Below, in pieces: positions 43,689 to 53,300 of a stretch of 64,000 nt of DNA. The stretch is from assembly GCF_003143935.1 (NCBI RefSeq), contig NZ_QFRX01000001.1, positions 3,306,637 to 3,370,636 on the forward strand. Reading direction: 5' to 3'. The notes under the pieces are model-generated. The model worked only from the letters and a program-made list of their open reading frames with translations, did not search any database and was not told the origin of the DNA. The number at the start of each line of letters is the position of its first letter. Position 1 is the stretch's first letter. This DNA comes from Streptomyces sp. Act143 (GTDB taxonomy: Bacteria; Actinomycetota; Actinomycetes; Streptomycetales; Streptomycetaceae). A program made the translations under genes and the position numbers.

Positions 43689-44921
43689 TCAGCCCACGCG
43701 GTAGCGCACCGGAAGGGACAGCACCCCGCGGACGATGCCGGAGCCGATCCACTCCAACGCGTCGGCGGACACGGCGAGTTCGAGCTCCGGGACGCGAGCG
43801 AGCAGGGTGCGCAGGGCGATCGTCGCCTCCAGGCGGGCCAGCGGGGCGCCCAGGCAGTAGTGGATGCCGTGGCCGAAGGCCAGGTGCCGGGCGGCGGGGC
43901 GGGTCACGTCGAGGGCTGCGGGGTCGGTGTCCTCGGCCTGCGGGGCGTCGCGCCCGGCGGCGCCGAGGGCCACGACGACCATGCCGCCCCGGGGGATGGG
44001 CACCCCGGCGAGTTCGAGGTCCTCGGCCGCGTAGCGGCTGGTGGAGCGCTCGACGGAAGGGTCGTGGCGCAGGAACTCCTCCACCGCTCCGGGCATCAGC
44101 TCCGGATGCTTGCGCAACTGCCGTAGCTGATCGGGGTGTTGGAGGAGGGACAGGACGGCGTTGCCGAGCAGGTTCACGGTGCTCTCGTGGCCGGCGACGA
44201 CCAGCATCAGCGCCGTGCCGACGAGTTCCTCCTCGGAGAGCCGGCCGTCCTCCTCGTCGCGTACGGCGACCAGGGCGGACAGCAGATCGTCCGCGGGGCT
44301 GCGGCGCTTGGCCGCCACGAGGTCGGCCAGCAGGCCGTGCAGGCCGGCCAGCGCCGCCCGGTGTTCGGGGGAGGCCACGCGCAGGGCCTGGGTCGACCAG
44401 CGGCGGAAGTCGAGGTGGTGCTCCTCGGGGATGCCGAGGAGTTCGGCGATGACGATGCCCGGCAGTGGGGCGTTGAACGCCTCCACCAAGTCCGCCTCGC
44501 CCGCCGGTGGCAGCGCGTCGATCAGGTCGTGGGCGATCTGCTCGATGCGCGGCGCCAGTTGGGCCGTACGGCGTGGGGTGAACGCGGCTGAAGCAAGGCG
44601 CCGCAGGCGGGTGTGCTCGGGCGGGTCGGCCTCCATCATCTGGGCGCCGAGCCCGACGGAGGGCTTGTTCAGGACGTAGCCCGCGGCGGCCAGGGCCTCG
44701 GCGGCGGGGGTGGCGTCCTTGAGCAGCGCGGGGTGGGTGAGCACCTCGCGGGCCAGGTCGTAGCCGACGACCACCCAGCCCTTGAGGCCGAGGTGGAACT
44801 CGGCCGGATGGATGGGGCCGAGCTCGCGCAGGCGGGCGTAGCGGGCGGGGGCATCCGCCTTGAAGGCAGGGTCGATGACGACCCTCGCGGCCTGGTGGGG
44901 GCACTGCTCCTGGGCACTCAT
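43689..44921 (-). CDS. Cytochrome P450
   Basis: 410 residues from the ATG at 44921. Diagnostic features: I-helix LMLVVAGHESTVNLLGN, the K-helix ExxR in EEFLRHDPSVERSTSRYA (HDPSVERS), PRGGMVVVALGAAGRDA, and the haem-thiolate loop FGHGIHYCLGAPLARLE with the ligand Cys. It is a soluble class I bacterial P450. No ferredoxin or reductase gene is adjacent. Substrate unknown. Confidence 0.95.
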   Translation of the reverse strand: MSAQEQCPHQAARVVIDPAFKADAPARYARLRELGPIHPAEFHLGLKGWVVVGYDLAREVLTHPALLKDATPAAEALAAAGYVLNKPSVGLGAQMMEADPPEHTRLRRLASAAFTPRRTAQLAPRIEQIAHDLIDALPPAGEADLVEAFNAPLPGIVIAELLGIPEEHHLDFRRWSTQALRVASPEHRAALAGLHGLLADLVAAKRRSPADDLLSALVAVRDEEDGRLSEEELVGTALMLVVAGHESTVNLLGNAVLSLLQHPDQLRQLRKHPELMPGAVEEFLRHDPSVERSTSRYAAEDLELAGVPIPRGGMVVVALGAAGRDAPQAEDTDPAALDVTRPAARHLAFGHGIHYCLGAPLARLEATIALRTLLARVPELELAVSADALEWIGSGIVRGVLSLPVRYRVG

Positions 44922-45016
44922 GCGGTGTCTCTCCCGGTCCGGCGGTCGGGGCGTCACCAGGAGAACGAGCCGGGTTCCCGTCGGGTTCAGCGAGTGCGCC
45001 CGCGCGCGGACATGCC

Positions 45017-45048
45017 GAAGGGGCACGCGCCGCCGCGCGTGCCCCTTC
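45017..45048. terminator. Hairpin downstream of the Bax1-I gene
   Basis: 13-bp stem (45017-45029 with 45036-45048) and a 6-nt loop, between the 3' end of the Bax1-I gene and the P450 start, so the P450 has its own promoter. Confidence 0.7.
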
Positions 45049-45060
45049 CCCGGAGAAGAC

Positions 45061-45912
45061 TCAGTTGTCGCTGTTGAAGAGGGACAGCACGCGCAGCACC
45101 TCCAGGTAGATCCACACCAGGGTCGTGGTGAGACCGAAGGCGGCCAGCCATGCCTCCTCGCGCGGGGCGCCGTAGGCGACGGCGTCCTCGACCTGCTTGA
45201 AGTCCAGGGCCAGGAAGGCGGCGCCGAGCACGATGCCGACGAGGCCGAAGACGATGCCGAGGCCGCCGCTGTGGAAGCCGAGGCCGTCCCCGGCGCCGAA
45301 GGCCGAGAAGAGGACGTCGGCGAGGAGCAGCAGGACGAAGCCGGTCGCGGCGGCGCCGACGAAGCCGGCGAACCGCTGGGTGACGCGTATCCAGCGCATC
45401 CGGTAGGCGATGAGCACCCCCGCGGACACCGCGAAGGTGCCGAGCACCGCCTGCACGACGACACCGGGTGCGATGTAGGTGGAGATGGTGCTGGACAGCA
45501 CGCCGAGGAACACGCCCTCGAACGCCGCGTAGCCGAGGATCAGGGCCGGTGCCGGTGTGCGCTTGAAGGACTGGATCATCGCCAGGACGAACGCGACGAG
45601 GGCGGCGCCGACGGCGAGGCCGTAGGAGTGGCCGACGTTCGCCTCGTCGACGGGGAGCAGGAGCCAGGACAGGACGGCCGTGAGGACCACGGTGCCGAGC
45701 GTCGTCGCGGTGCGGACGACGACGTCGTCCATGGTGACGGCGTTGCCGCCGGTCCGCAGGGATGTGTCCGCGCCCGGGGCGTAGGGGTTGGTGGTGTAGT
45801 CGCCGGCCGGTCCGCCGCCGACTGTCGCGCCCACCGGTCGGCCTGCGCGTGCGGTGCGGCCGGGGTCACCGGCGCTGTCCCAGCGGGACAGGAATGGGTT
45901 GCTGGTCCTCAC
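45061..45912 (-). CDS. Bax inhibitor-1/YccA family membrane protein
   Basis: 283 residues from the GTG at 45912 with GAGGAGGACC upstream. Seven hydrophobic segments in the second part carry family sequence such as ILGYAAFEGVFLGVLSSTIS, FAGFVGAAATGFVLLLLADV, LGIVFGLVGIVLGAAFLALD and LTTTLVWIYLEVLRVLSLFN. The N-terminal ~75 residues are soluble and Gly/Thr-rich. BI-1/YccA proteins are membrane ion channels or protease-interacting proteins; here the role is unknown. Confidence 0.9.
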   Translation of the reverse strand: MRTSNPFLSRWDSAGDPGRTARAGRPVGATVGGGPAGDYTTNPYAPGADTSLRTGGNAVTMDDVVVRTATTLGTVVLTAVLSWLLLPVDEANVGHSYGLAVGAALVAFVLAMIQSFKRTPAPALILGYAAFEGVFLGVLSSTISTYIAPGVVVQAVLGTFAVSAGVLIAYRMRWIRVTQRFAGFVGAAATGFVLLLLADVLFSAFGAGDGLGFHSGGLGIVFGLVGIVLGAAFLALDFKQVEDAVAYGAPREEAWLAAFGLTTTLVWIYLEVLRVLSLFNSDN

Positions 45913-45983
45913 TTCGGTCCTCCTCGTCCGCCGCACACGTGCGGCCTGCGGCACAGGTGTGTCGTCAGACGGAAACTCTGTGC

Positions 45984-46004
45984 GTCACCACTCTGACAGG
46001 TGAC
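45984..46004. promoter_or_regulatory. 21-bp operator GTCACC-N9-GGTGAC, copy f
   Basis: Perfect palindrome, extended to GCGTCACC...GGTGACGC, 71 bp before the Bax1-I GTG. It overlaps the possible terminator region of the upstream SsgA-like gene. Confidence 0.65.
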
Positions 46005-46045
46005 GCAAGGCGGGGCAAGTCATCCCCGTGTGGGCCGGGCCACGG

Positions 46046-46513
46046 TCACTCGGAGTCCGTTCCCGGCTCGTCGAGCAGCTCCCTGAGGAAGCCGTCCCAG
46101 TCCAGACCGGCCATCTCCGCCTCGGCGGAGGTGACGCGGTACGTCGCGTCGAGCCAGTCCGCCAGCGGCGGGATCGGGACCTCGAACAGGGTGTCCACCT
46201 CCGCCGATTCCAGCAGCAGCCAGGACGAGGCCCGCTCTCCGGGCGCCATCGGCCACATCCGTACGTCGCCGTTGCCGCTCATCGCCGTCAGGCCGCGGTG
46301 CAGCAGCTCGCGGCCGATGCGCCAGACGAGCGCCGGCCCTCGTTCCGCCATGAACTCGACTGCGATCACCGCCGGCATGTCCGGGTCGAACCGGAATTTC
46401 GCGGTGATCGGCTGCCGGGTGAACTCGTCGACCATCTGGTCGACATCCAGGTACAGCGAGGGCACGAGCTCGGGCGCCGAACGCGCCCGCAGGGGTGACT
46501 GATCACGGTGCAT
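46046..46513 (-). CDS. SsgA-family sporulation/cell division regulator (SALP)
   Basis: 155 residues. Family sequence is clear: SLYLDVDQMVDEFTRQPITA then KFRFDPDMPAVIAVEFMAER, VWRIGRELLHRGLTAMSGN, GDVRMWPM and LLLESAEVDTLFEVPIPPLA. SALPs are actinomycete-specific proteins guiding septum site selection, peptidoglycan remodelling and spore maturation. The 155-residue length fits. Its presence in an accessory region suggests a dispensable paralogue. Confidence 0.9.
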   Translation of the reverse strand: MHRDQSPLRARSAPELVPSLYLDVDQMVDEFTRQPITAKFRFDPDMPAVIAVEFMAERGPALVWRIGRELLHRGLTAMSGNGDVRMWPMAPGERASSWLLLESAEVDTLFEVPIPPLADWLDATYRVTSAEAEMAGLDWDGFLRELLDEPGTDSE

Positions 46514-46668
46514 GACAGGAGTTCCCCCTCCGTGGAACGAAGTCTGTGTGCACCACTCTTTGCCGGGCGCGCTCCTCGCACATCGGTCAGTTGACGGTCA
46601 ACGGCCGACCGGACACCGGCTCAGGTGTCCCGCCCGCCCCGGGGTGGTCTGACGTAAGTCACCCAAGA

Positions 46669-46711
46669 CCTCCGCCCGCGGTCGCGGGGGCGCGACGACC
46701 ACGGGCGGAGG
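46669..46711. terminator. Nested hairpin downstream of the M20 peptidase gene
   Basis: CCTCCGCCCG/CGGGCGGAGG (46669-46678, 46702-46711) encloses GTCGCG-GGGG-CGCGAC (46681-46696). It lies 21 bp after the peptidase stop on the minus strand. Confidence 0.65.
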
Positions 46712-46732
46712 GGTGTGCGGGACGCGGTGCCG

Positions 46733-48430
46733 TCAGGTCACCGGCGCGAGGGCGGGGCCGGTGCCGCCCAGCTGCTCGGTGGACACGATCGGCGGCACCG
46801 GCCAGGTCACACCCTTCGGCGGCCAGGACTGCCCTGTCGCCTTCAGGAACTCGCCGGGTGGCTCGTACAGCGGCGGCTGGTTGCCGTCCGGGATCATCGA
46901 GGCCCACTCGACGCCCTCGGTGCGGTCCTGGAACTCCTGCTTCATCGCGGCCAGCAGGTCGGGCTGCTCGATCAGGTCGATCGCGCCCGCCGCCAGATAG
47001 CGCGCGGCGGACAGCAGCGCCTGGTGGCCGATGTTGGTGGCCGCCGTCGCCGTGGCGCCCCAGTTGTGGTTCGGGATGCCGGGCGGGTAGGCCGCGGACA
47101 GCAGCACGGCGGTGGGCGCCTGCCAGCTGATGTCGGCGGTGTCGGTGGCCAGACCGCCGGTGTAGGCCGCCGCCGGGGGAGCGAGCGGGGTCAGGTCGGT
47201 CGGCATGCCCACCTCGGGCTTGCCCAGCGACTTCTGGACCGCCTTGGCCAGGGCGTGATCGGCGTCCGTGAAGCGCGGGGCACCGATCTGGCGCATGTTG
47301 TCGTTGAGCAGCTCCGCGCCGGCCTTGTTGGCCAGCAGGTTCCACGTCGCGGAGTGGAACTTGTGCACCAGGCGCGTCTGGCTGGCCTGGGCGGCGGCCT
47401 TGCCGCACTCCACGATCTTGTCGTAGAGCACCTTGGCGCGTGCCGGGCTGCCCTCGCGGACGAAGAACCAGATGGAGCACATGTCCGGGGTCACGTTCGG
47501 GGCGCCGCCCCCGTTGATGATCGCGTAGTGGAAGCGGCCGGACGGGGCGACGTTCTTCTCCCGCAGGTACTCCGACATCGTCGCCATCAGCAGGGCGCCG
47601 TCCAGGCCGGACTTGTTGCCCAGCGGGGTGCCGCCGTGGCCGGAGGCGCCGAGGAAGGTGAAGGTGGCCGATATCAGCGCGCTGGTGGTGTTCCAGAACG
47701 GCACCGTGATGTTGAAGGGGTGCCAGTCCAGGAAGGCGTCGAGGCCGTCGTAGACGCCCGCCTTGACCGCGTACGCCTTGCCGACCAGCTGCTCCTCGCC
47801 CGCGCTGCCGAACAGCTTGACGGTGGCCTTCAGGCCGTGGGCGCGGATCGCCCGCGCGACCGCGATGGCGGCGGCGGTGCCGCCCGCGCCGAGGGCGTTG
47901 TGGGCGTCGCCGTGACCGGCACCGTACGTGGGGCCGTAGGCGTCGTAGTTGTAGACCAGCGGGTCGTGGGTGCCCACGCCCTTCTTCTGCGACAGGCCGG
48001 GCAGCGCGTCGTACTCGGCGTTGAAGCCGATGACGGGGCCCTCGGTGCCGTACGTGGCGACGAACGCGGTCGGGAAGCCGCCCGCGCCCCAGGTGACCGT
48101 GAAGCCGTTGTCCTGGAGTAACTTCGCGTGCGCGAGGGAGGACTTCCACTCGCGCAGCGACAGCTCCGCGTGCTGCCACACCTCGTCGCTGAGCCGGGTG
48201 ATCGCGTCCTGCTCGGCCGTGATCCAGTCGAGTGCGGTCTGCTTGGCCGCGGTGTTCTGCGCCAGCCCCTTGGGGGCCCGGTAGGTGGCGGGGGAGACCC
48301 CGGTCTTCTCGTCGTACCCCAGGGTCGCCGCGAGCACCGGATCGGCCTGGAGGATCGCCGCCGTGGTCGCGGTGGCGCCCAGGCCGAACATCTTCAGCAG
48401 GCGCCTGCGGCCGGGATGGAAGTCGTTCAC
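46733..48430 (-). CDS. Tat-exported M20-family amidohydrolase
   Basis: 565 residues from the GTG at 48430. The twin-arginine signal HPGRRRLLKMFGLGATATTA is followed by a M20/AbgB-like peptidase core: WQHAELSLREWKSSLAHAKL, VIGFNAEYDALPGLSQKKG, YGAGHGDAHNALGAGGTAAA (metal site), LFGSAGEEQLVGKAYAVKA (catalytic Glu-Glu), the dimerisation insert TFLGASGHGGTPLGNKSGLD and the late ATATAATNIGHQALLSAARY. Relatives cleave p-aminobenzoyl-glutamate or N-acyl amino acids. A Tat-exported form is unusual. Confidence 0.92.
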   Translation of the reverse strand: MNDFHPGRRRLLKMFGLGATATTAAILQADPVLAATLGYDEKTGVSPATYRAPKGLAQNTAAKQTALDWITAEQDAITRLSDEVWQHAELSLREWKSSLAHAKLLQDNGFTVTWGAGGFPTAFVATYGTEGPVIGFNAEYDALPGLSQKKGVGTHDPLVYNYDAYGPTYGAGHGDAHNALGAGGTAAAIAVARAIRAHGLKATVKLFGSAGEEQLVGKAYAVKAGVYDGLDAFLDWHPFNITVPFWNTTSALISATFTFLGASGHGGTPLGNKSGLDGALLMATMSEYLREKNVAPSGRFHYAIINGGGAPNVTPDMCSIWFFVREGSPARAKVLYDKIVECGKAAAQASQTRLVHKFHSATWNLLANKAGAELLNDNMRQIGAPRFTDADHALAKAVQKSLGKPEVGMPTDLTPLAPPAAAYTGGLATDTADISWQAPTAVLLSAAYPPGIPNHNWGATATAATNIGHQALLSAARYLAAGAIDLIEQPDLLAAMKQEFQDRTEGVEWASMIPDGNQPPLYEPPGEFLKATGQSWPPKGVTWPVPPIVSTEQLGGTGPALAPVT

Positions 48431-48815
48431 GTCGGTCTCGTCCTCGGTGAGTGTGAGCGGGTGATCATGACATGTCGCCGAAGAGCATATGTGTCTGCCA
48501 CCGGCACGTCCTGCACAGCGGGTGGGTGTGAACCTTTCGCGACCCGGTTCCGTTGTTCCGTACAGATGCCCTTCTCGCGGCTGAGGCGTGGGGGGCACAG
48601 CGGCCGTCCCGGACCCCCCGCCGGGCCGGCCGCACCTGCAAAGGACATGTTTCCGCTTAGACTCGACGGTGACAGCGGCGGCAGACGGTCGCGGTCACAC
48701 CTGTGCGGCCGGGGCGGCCATAGGGCCGGGGTGAGTGAGCACCCCCCTGGTATATGTGTCGTAGCCCTTCAGACACCTGGTCGTTCTTCGGTCGGCGACT
48801 TATCGAGGGGTTCTC
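48431..48815. other. Divergent promoter region upstream of the type VII secretion-like locus
   Basis: No supported gene. It holds GTGAACCTTTC (48528-48538), also found at 34615, with TGTGAACC at 48527-48534. TAGACT near 48657 could be a -10 element, and TATATGTG occurs near 48750. Confidence 0.45.
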
Positions 48816-50312
48816 GTGCACATCCATCAGGCAGGTCCGATGGAAGCCTGGACAACGGTGGCGCAAGCCGACCGGACACTCGCCCTCTCCTGGGACTCGG
48901 GTGCCAGTGCCCTGATCCTCGCACTGGCCGAACTCTTGCTGCTGGTCTGGCTGTTGGTGCGCTGGCTGGTGCGCAGGCAGGGCGGCCGACGCCGGGCTTG
49001 GCGCCGGCTGACCCGGCAGGTCCGCCTGACCCGCCAGGCCTTCTCCGAGCCGGTACGCGAGTTCCTGCGCTTCCGAGCCGCCGTACGACGACTCACCCGG
49101 CTGCTGTCGTCCGACGGACCCGTGAGCGTCGCCCGGCACGCACTCGACGGCGTCGACGCCGCCGTCCGTCCCACCGCGCCCCAGGCCTTCGCCTTCGCGG
49201 TCGCGGTCCGGCCCGCCACCCGGCGCAGCGACGGCGAGGTCGCCGTGTCCGTCGCGGGCCGAAGCCTGCCGCAGCCCCGGCATCCGTGGGAGACCGACGA
49301 CGATCCGCTTCTCTGGTACGCCTCCGCCGTCGATGCCGAGCGCTCGCCGCTACCGGAGGCGGAGGACACGGATGCGGCAGGGGCAACGCCGGACGCAGAG
49401 GCCGGCGATGGGCTGTCGCCCGGTACCGGCCGGGTGCTCGTGCCGCTCGGACTGAGCGACGACGGCGTGGTCTTCCTCGACCTCCTGCGCGGGCCCCGCA
49501 TCCTCAATGCCTACGGCGAACGCCGGGCGATCCGCGCCTTCGTCCAGGCCGTCGCGGCCTACCTCGACCTGCCCGGCAGCCCGGCCGACGTGCTCGTGGC
49601 GCGCGGAGTGCACCCCCGTTTCGACGGTCCCGATCTGGACGAGTTGCTGAACTCCCTCGTGTACCTGATGTCCGACCGCACCCGGCCGGTGGTCGTGGTG
49701 TGCGCGGCGCCGGACGACGAACAGGCGGCACGGCTGGCCGAGTTGGCCGCTGCCGGACCGCTGTGCGCCGTGGTGGTCGGGCCGGTCTCGGTCCACCGCT
49801 GGGAGATCCGGGTCAACTCGCGCGGTCGCACCGAGACCCCCGGCCTCGGCATCGAGACCGACGCCGCGCCGCTCGGTCCGGCCGTCGCCCGCGCTGCCCG
49901 CAGGGGCAGTACGCGGAGGCCGCGCCACGAGGGGCCGGCGGGCGGCGCGGTTCCGTCGACGGGCGGGGCCACGTGGTCGACGGGGCCGCGGCGGCCTGCC
50001 GGTCCACGGCCACCTGCTGGTCCGCAGTTCCCCGCCGCGGGGCCGGAGCGGCATCGCCCGGTGCCGCATCCTGTGGGGTCCGGTACCCGACCAGGGGCGT
50101 CCCCCGCCGCTGAGACCATTGCCACCACAGGGGCCACCGCCACCCCCGTCGTCGTCGGTCGCACCGCGCCCGTGGTCACGGAACCCCTGGCCCCGGCCAT
50201 CCGTGACCTGTTCGCCGAGCCGGAGATCAGCGGGGCCTCGGCGGCCGGAGCCGGAACCGGTGACCCAGAGCCCTTCGAGAACCCCCGAGCCGAAAGGCGG
50301 AACGAGTCGTGA
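48816..50312 (+). CDS. Membrane-anchored protein of a type VII secretion-like locus
   Basis: 498 residues from the GTG at 48816, which follows GAGGGG (ATG 48840 is an alternative). One hydrophobic segment near residues 30-50 (LILALAELLLLVWLLVRWLV) is followed by a strongly basic stretch and then a cytoplasmic part. The central part includes VLVPLGLSDDGVVFLDLLRG and RPVVVVCAAPDDEQAARLAE, and the C-terminal ~150 residues are Pro/Gly/Ala/Thr-rich. I do not recognise the family. The GTGA overlap with the FtsK/EssC-like ATPase makes it a likely membrane partner of that motor. Confidence 0.72.
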   Translation: MHIHQAGPMEAWTTVAQADRTLALSWDSGASALILALAELLLLVWLLVRWLVRRQGGRRRAWRRLTRQVRLTRQAFSEPVREFLRFRAAVRRLTRLLSSDGPVSVARHALDGVDAAVRPTAPQAFAFAVAVRPATRRSDGEVAVSVAGRSLPQPRHPWETDDDPLLWYASAVDAERSPLPEAEDTDAAGATPDAEAGDGLSPGTGRVLVPLGLSDDGVVFLDLLRGPRILNAYGERRAIRAFVQAVAAYLDLPGSPADVLVARGVHPRFDGPDLDELLNSLVYLMSDRTRPVVVVCAAPDDEQAARLAELAAAGPLCAVVVGPVSVHRWEIRVNSRGRTETPGLGIETDAAPLGPAVARAARRGSTRRPRHEGPAGGAVPSTGGATWSTGPRRPAGPRPPAGPQFPAAGPERHRPVPHPVGSGTRPGASPAAETIATTGATATPVVVGRTAPVVTEPLAPAIRDLFAEPEISGASAAGAGTGDPEPFENPRAERRNES

Positions 50313-53300
50313 AGTTCCTCGTCACCACCGTGGACGACCAGGCGCGGGAGCAACGCGACGTCCTCGTCAACGCGGCCGCCGCCACCCCCGTCCGCAGGCT
50401 CGCCGCCCAGTTGTCGGCCGCGCACCGGGGGGCCGCCCCCGAGGAAGAGCCGGACGCGGTCGCCGCCGAGCAGGACATCCCGCTCTACCTCGGCGACCGG
50501 TTGCTCGATCCCGACCTCGCTCTGGCCTCCTCCGGGATCCGGGACGGCAGCACCCTCGGCCTGGGTCGGCCCGTCGCCGACGCCGCCTCGGTCTACGGCC
50601 CCTCCCGCGACGCCATGCCCACGCCCAAGGCACCCGGCTCCGCCCCCGTGGTCGAGATCCAGGTGATCGGTGGCCCGGAGGCCGGGCAGGTGTACCAACT
50701 CGGCATCGGCACCCATCTGATCGGGCCCCGGACCGGGAGCTCCGTGCCGCTCACCGGCAGAGGCGTGCCCGAGGAAGGGCTGCGGCTGGCAGTGCGTCCG
50801 GACGGCACGGTCCTCGCCGTGCTGCCCGAGGACGACGCTCAGGTCCGGCTGTCGCTTCCCGAGGCGCCGCCGCCGCGACCGCGCGCGGACGTGGTGGCAC
50901 TGCCCCCCGAACCCGACCCCGGCCCCGAGGAGCAGGAGGACGACGGGCTGCCGCGCGGCTGGACGCCCTGGGAACTGGACGGTGAACTCGTCGTCGGCGA
51001 GCACCTGTTGCGCGCGGTCCGGCCCACCTTGGCCGACGCCGCCGTGGTGGCCTCGCCGAAGGCCAGCCTGGACTTCAACCGGCCGCCGCGCCTGCTGCCC
51101 CCGCTCCAGCCGGAGACCTTCCGGCTGCCCGGCCCGCCCGAACCTCCCAAGCGCCGACCCCTGTCCTTCCTGGTGATCATCGCGCCGATGTTCATGGGCG
51201 TCGCCATGGTGTGGCTCTTCCACTCCTTCCTCTACCTGATGTTCATGGTGCTCAGCCCGGTCCTGGCCATCGGCAGCTGGATCAGCGGCCGGCGTGGCGG
51301 GCGCAAGGAATATCTGGAAGGCGTCGCCAACTACCGGCTGCGCCGCGCCTCGCTGGAGGCGGACGTACGGGCCAAGGTGGAGCACGAGCGGCGGGTGCGC
51401 GTCGCCTCCGCGCCGGACCCGGCGGTCGTCGGGCTGATGGCCGTAGGACCCGGTGCCCGGCTGTGGGAGCGCCGGCCGTCCGACCCCGACAACCTCGTCC
51501 TGCGGATCGGCACCACCCAGCAGCAGTCGCTGCTGCAGATCGACGACGGCTCCCGCGAGGACAACCACCGCACCGCCCACTGGCAGATCCCCGACATGCC
51601 CATCGGCGTGGACCTCGCCGGCAGCCAGGTCGTCGGTGTCGCCGGTCCCGAGGAACCCGCCCGGGCACTGGCCCGCTGGGCGGTGGCGCAGGCGGCCGTC
51701 CTGCACAGCCCGCGCGACCTGAAGATCTGTGTGCTCACCGACAGCAAGGCCGCCGACGCGTGGGAGTGGGCCCGCTGGCTGCCGCACGCCCGTTCCGGCC
51801 TGTCCGCCTCCCAGGACAACGCCCCCGTCATCCTGCTCGGCAACGACCCCGAGACCGTCGCCAACCGGGTCACCGAGCTGATCAACGTCATCCGCAACCG
51901 CAACCAGGCGCAGCAGGCCACGATGCGCGGCGCGTTGCTCAGCGAGCCCGACGTGTTCGTCGTTCTGGACGGGGCGCGTGAACTTCGGGACGTCCCCGGC
52001 ATGGTTCAGGTCCTCAAGGAGGGGCCGCTGCGCGGCATCCACCTGCTGTGCCTGGACCGAGAGGAGCGCATGCTGCCGGAGGAGGCCAGCGCGGTGGTGT
52101 CCATCGCCGCGGACACCCTCACGCTGCGCCGCACCGGCCTGCCCGACACCACCGGCATCCGCCCGGACTACGTCACCGCCGAGTGGGCCGAGCGCCTGGC
52201 TCGCGGCATCGCCCCGGTCCACGACGTCACCCCCGACGCCGGCGGCGGACTGCCCGACAGCGTCTCGCTGCTCGACCTGCTGAACCTGGAACCGCCCACC
52301 GCAGAGGAGGTGGGCCGGCGCTGGAGCCGCCGCCCGGCCTCCACGTCCGCGCTCGTCGGGCAGGGCTTCGACCGGCCGATTGCCTTCGATCTGGTCAAGG
52401 ACGGCCCGCACGCCCTGATCGCGGGCACCACCGGCTCCGGCAAGTCCGAGCTGCTGCAGACCTTCGTCGCCTCGCTGGCCGCGGTCAACCGCCCCGACGA
52501 ACTGACCTTCGTGCTGGTCGACTACAAGGGCGGCAGCGCCTTCAAGGATTGCGTGCGGCTGCCGCACACCCTGGGCATGGTCACCGACCTCGACAGCCAC
52601 CTCGTGCAGCGCGCGCTCGCCTCGCTCACCGCGGAACTGGTCCGCCGAGAGCACCTGCTCGCCGCGGCGGGCGCCAAGGACCACCCCGAGTACCGGGCCC
52701 TGCGCCGCCGTGACCCGAACCTGCCGCCGATGCCCCGACTGCTGCTGGTCATCGACGAGTTCGCCACCCTCGCCCGGGAGATCCCCGACTTCATCCCCGG
52801 CCTCGTCGGCATTGCCCAGCGCGGCCGCTCCCTCGGCCTGCACATGGTGCTGGCCACCCAGCGGCCCGCCGGTGTGGTCACCAGCGACATCCGCGCCAAC
52901 ACCAACCTGCGGATCTCGCTGCGCGTCACCGACGCCACCGAGAGCACCGACGTGCTGGACGTACCGGACGCCGCGAGCATCTCCGCGGCCACACCGGGAC
53001 GCGCCCTGGTCCGCACCGGGCACCGTTCGGCGATGAGTTTCCAAACCGCCTACGTCGGTGCCGCGCGCCCGCAGGACCTGGCCGAGGGGGTGGAACCCGC
53101 GGAGCGGCAGGTCGAACTCCCCGACGACGACACCGGGGTGTGGACGACTCCACTGTCCTGGCAGGGCCTCGGCCGCCCGGTGGAGGCACCCCAGGAGACC
53201 GAGGACGAGTTCGCCTTCCCCGACGACGAGGAGGGGCCGACCGATCTGATGGCCCTGGTCGACGCGCTCGTACAGGCGGCCGAACAGTACGGCCACCAGC

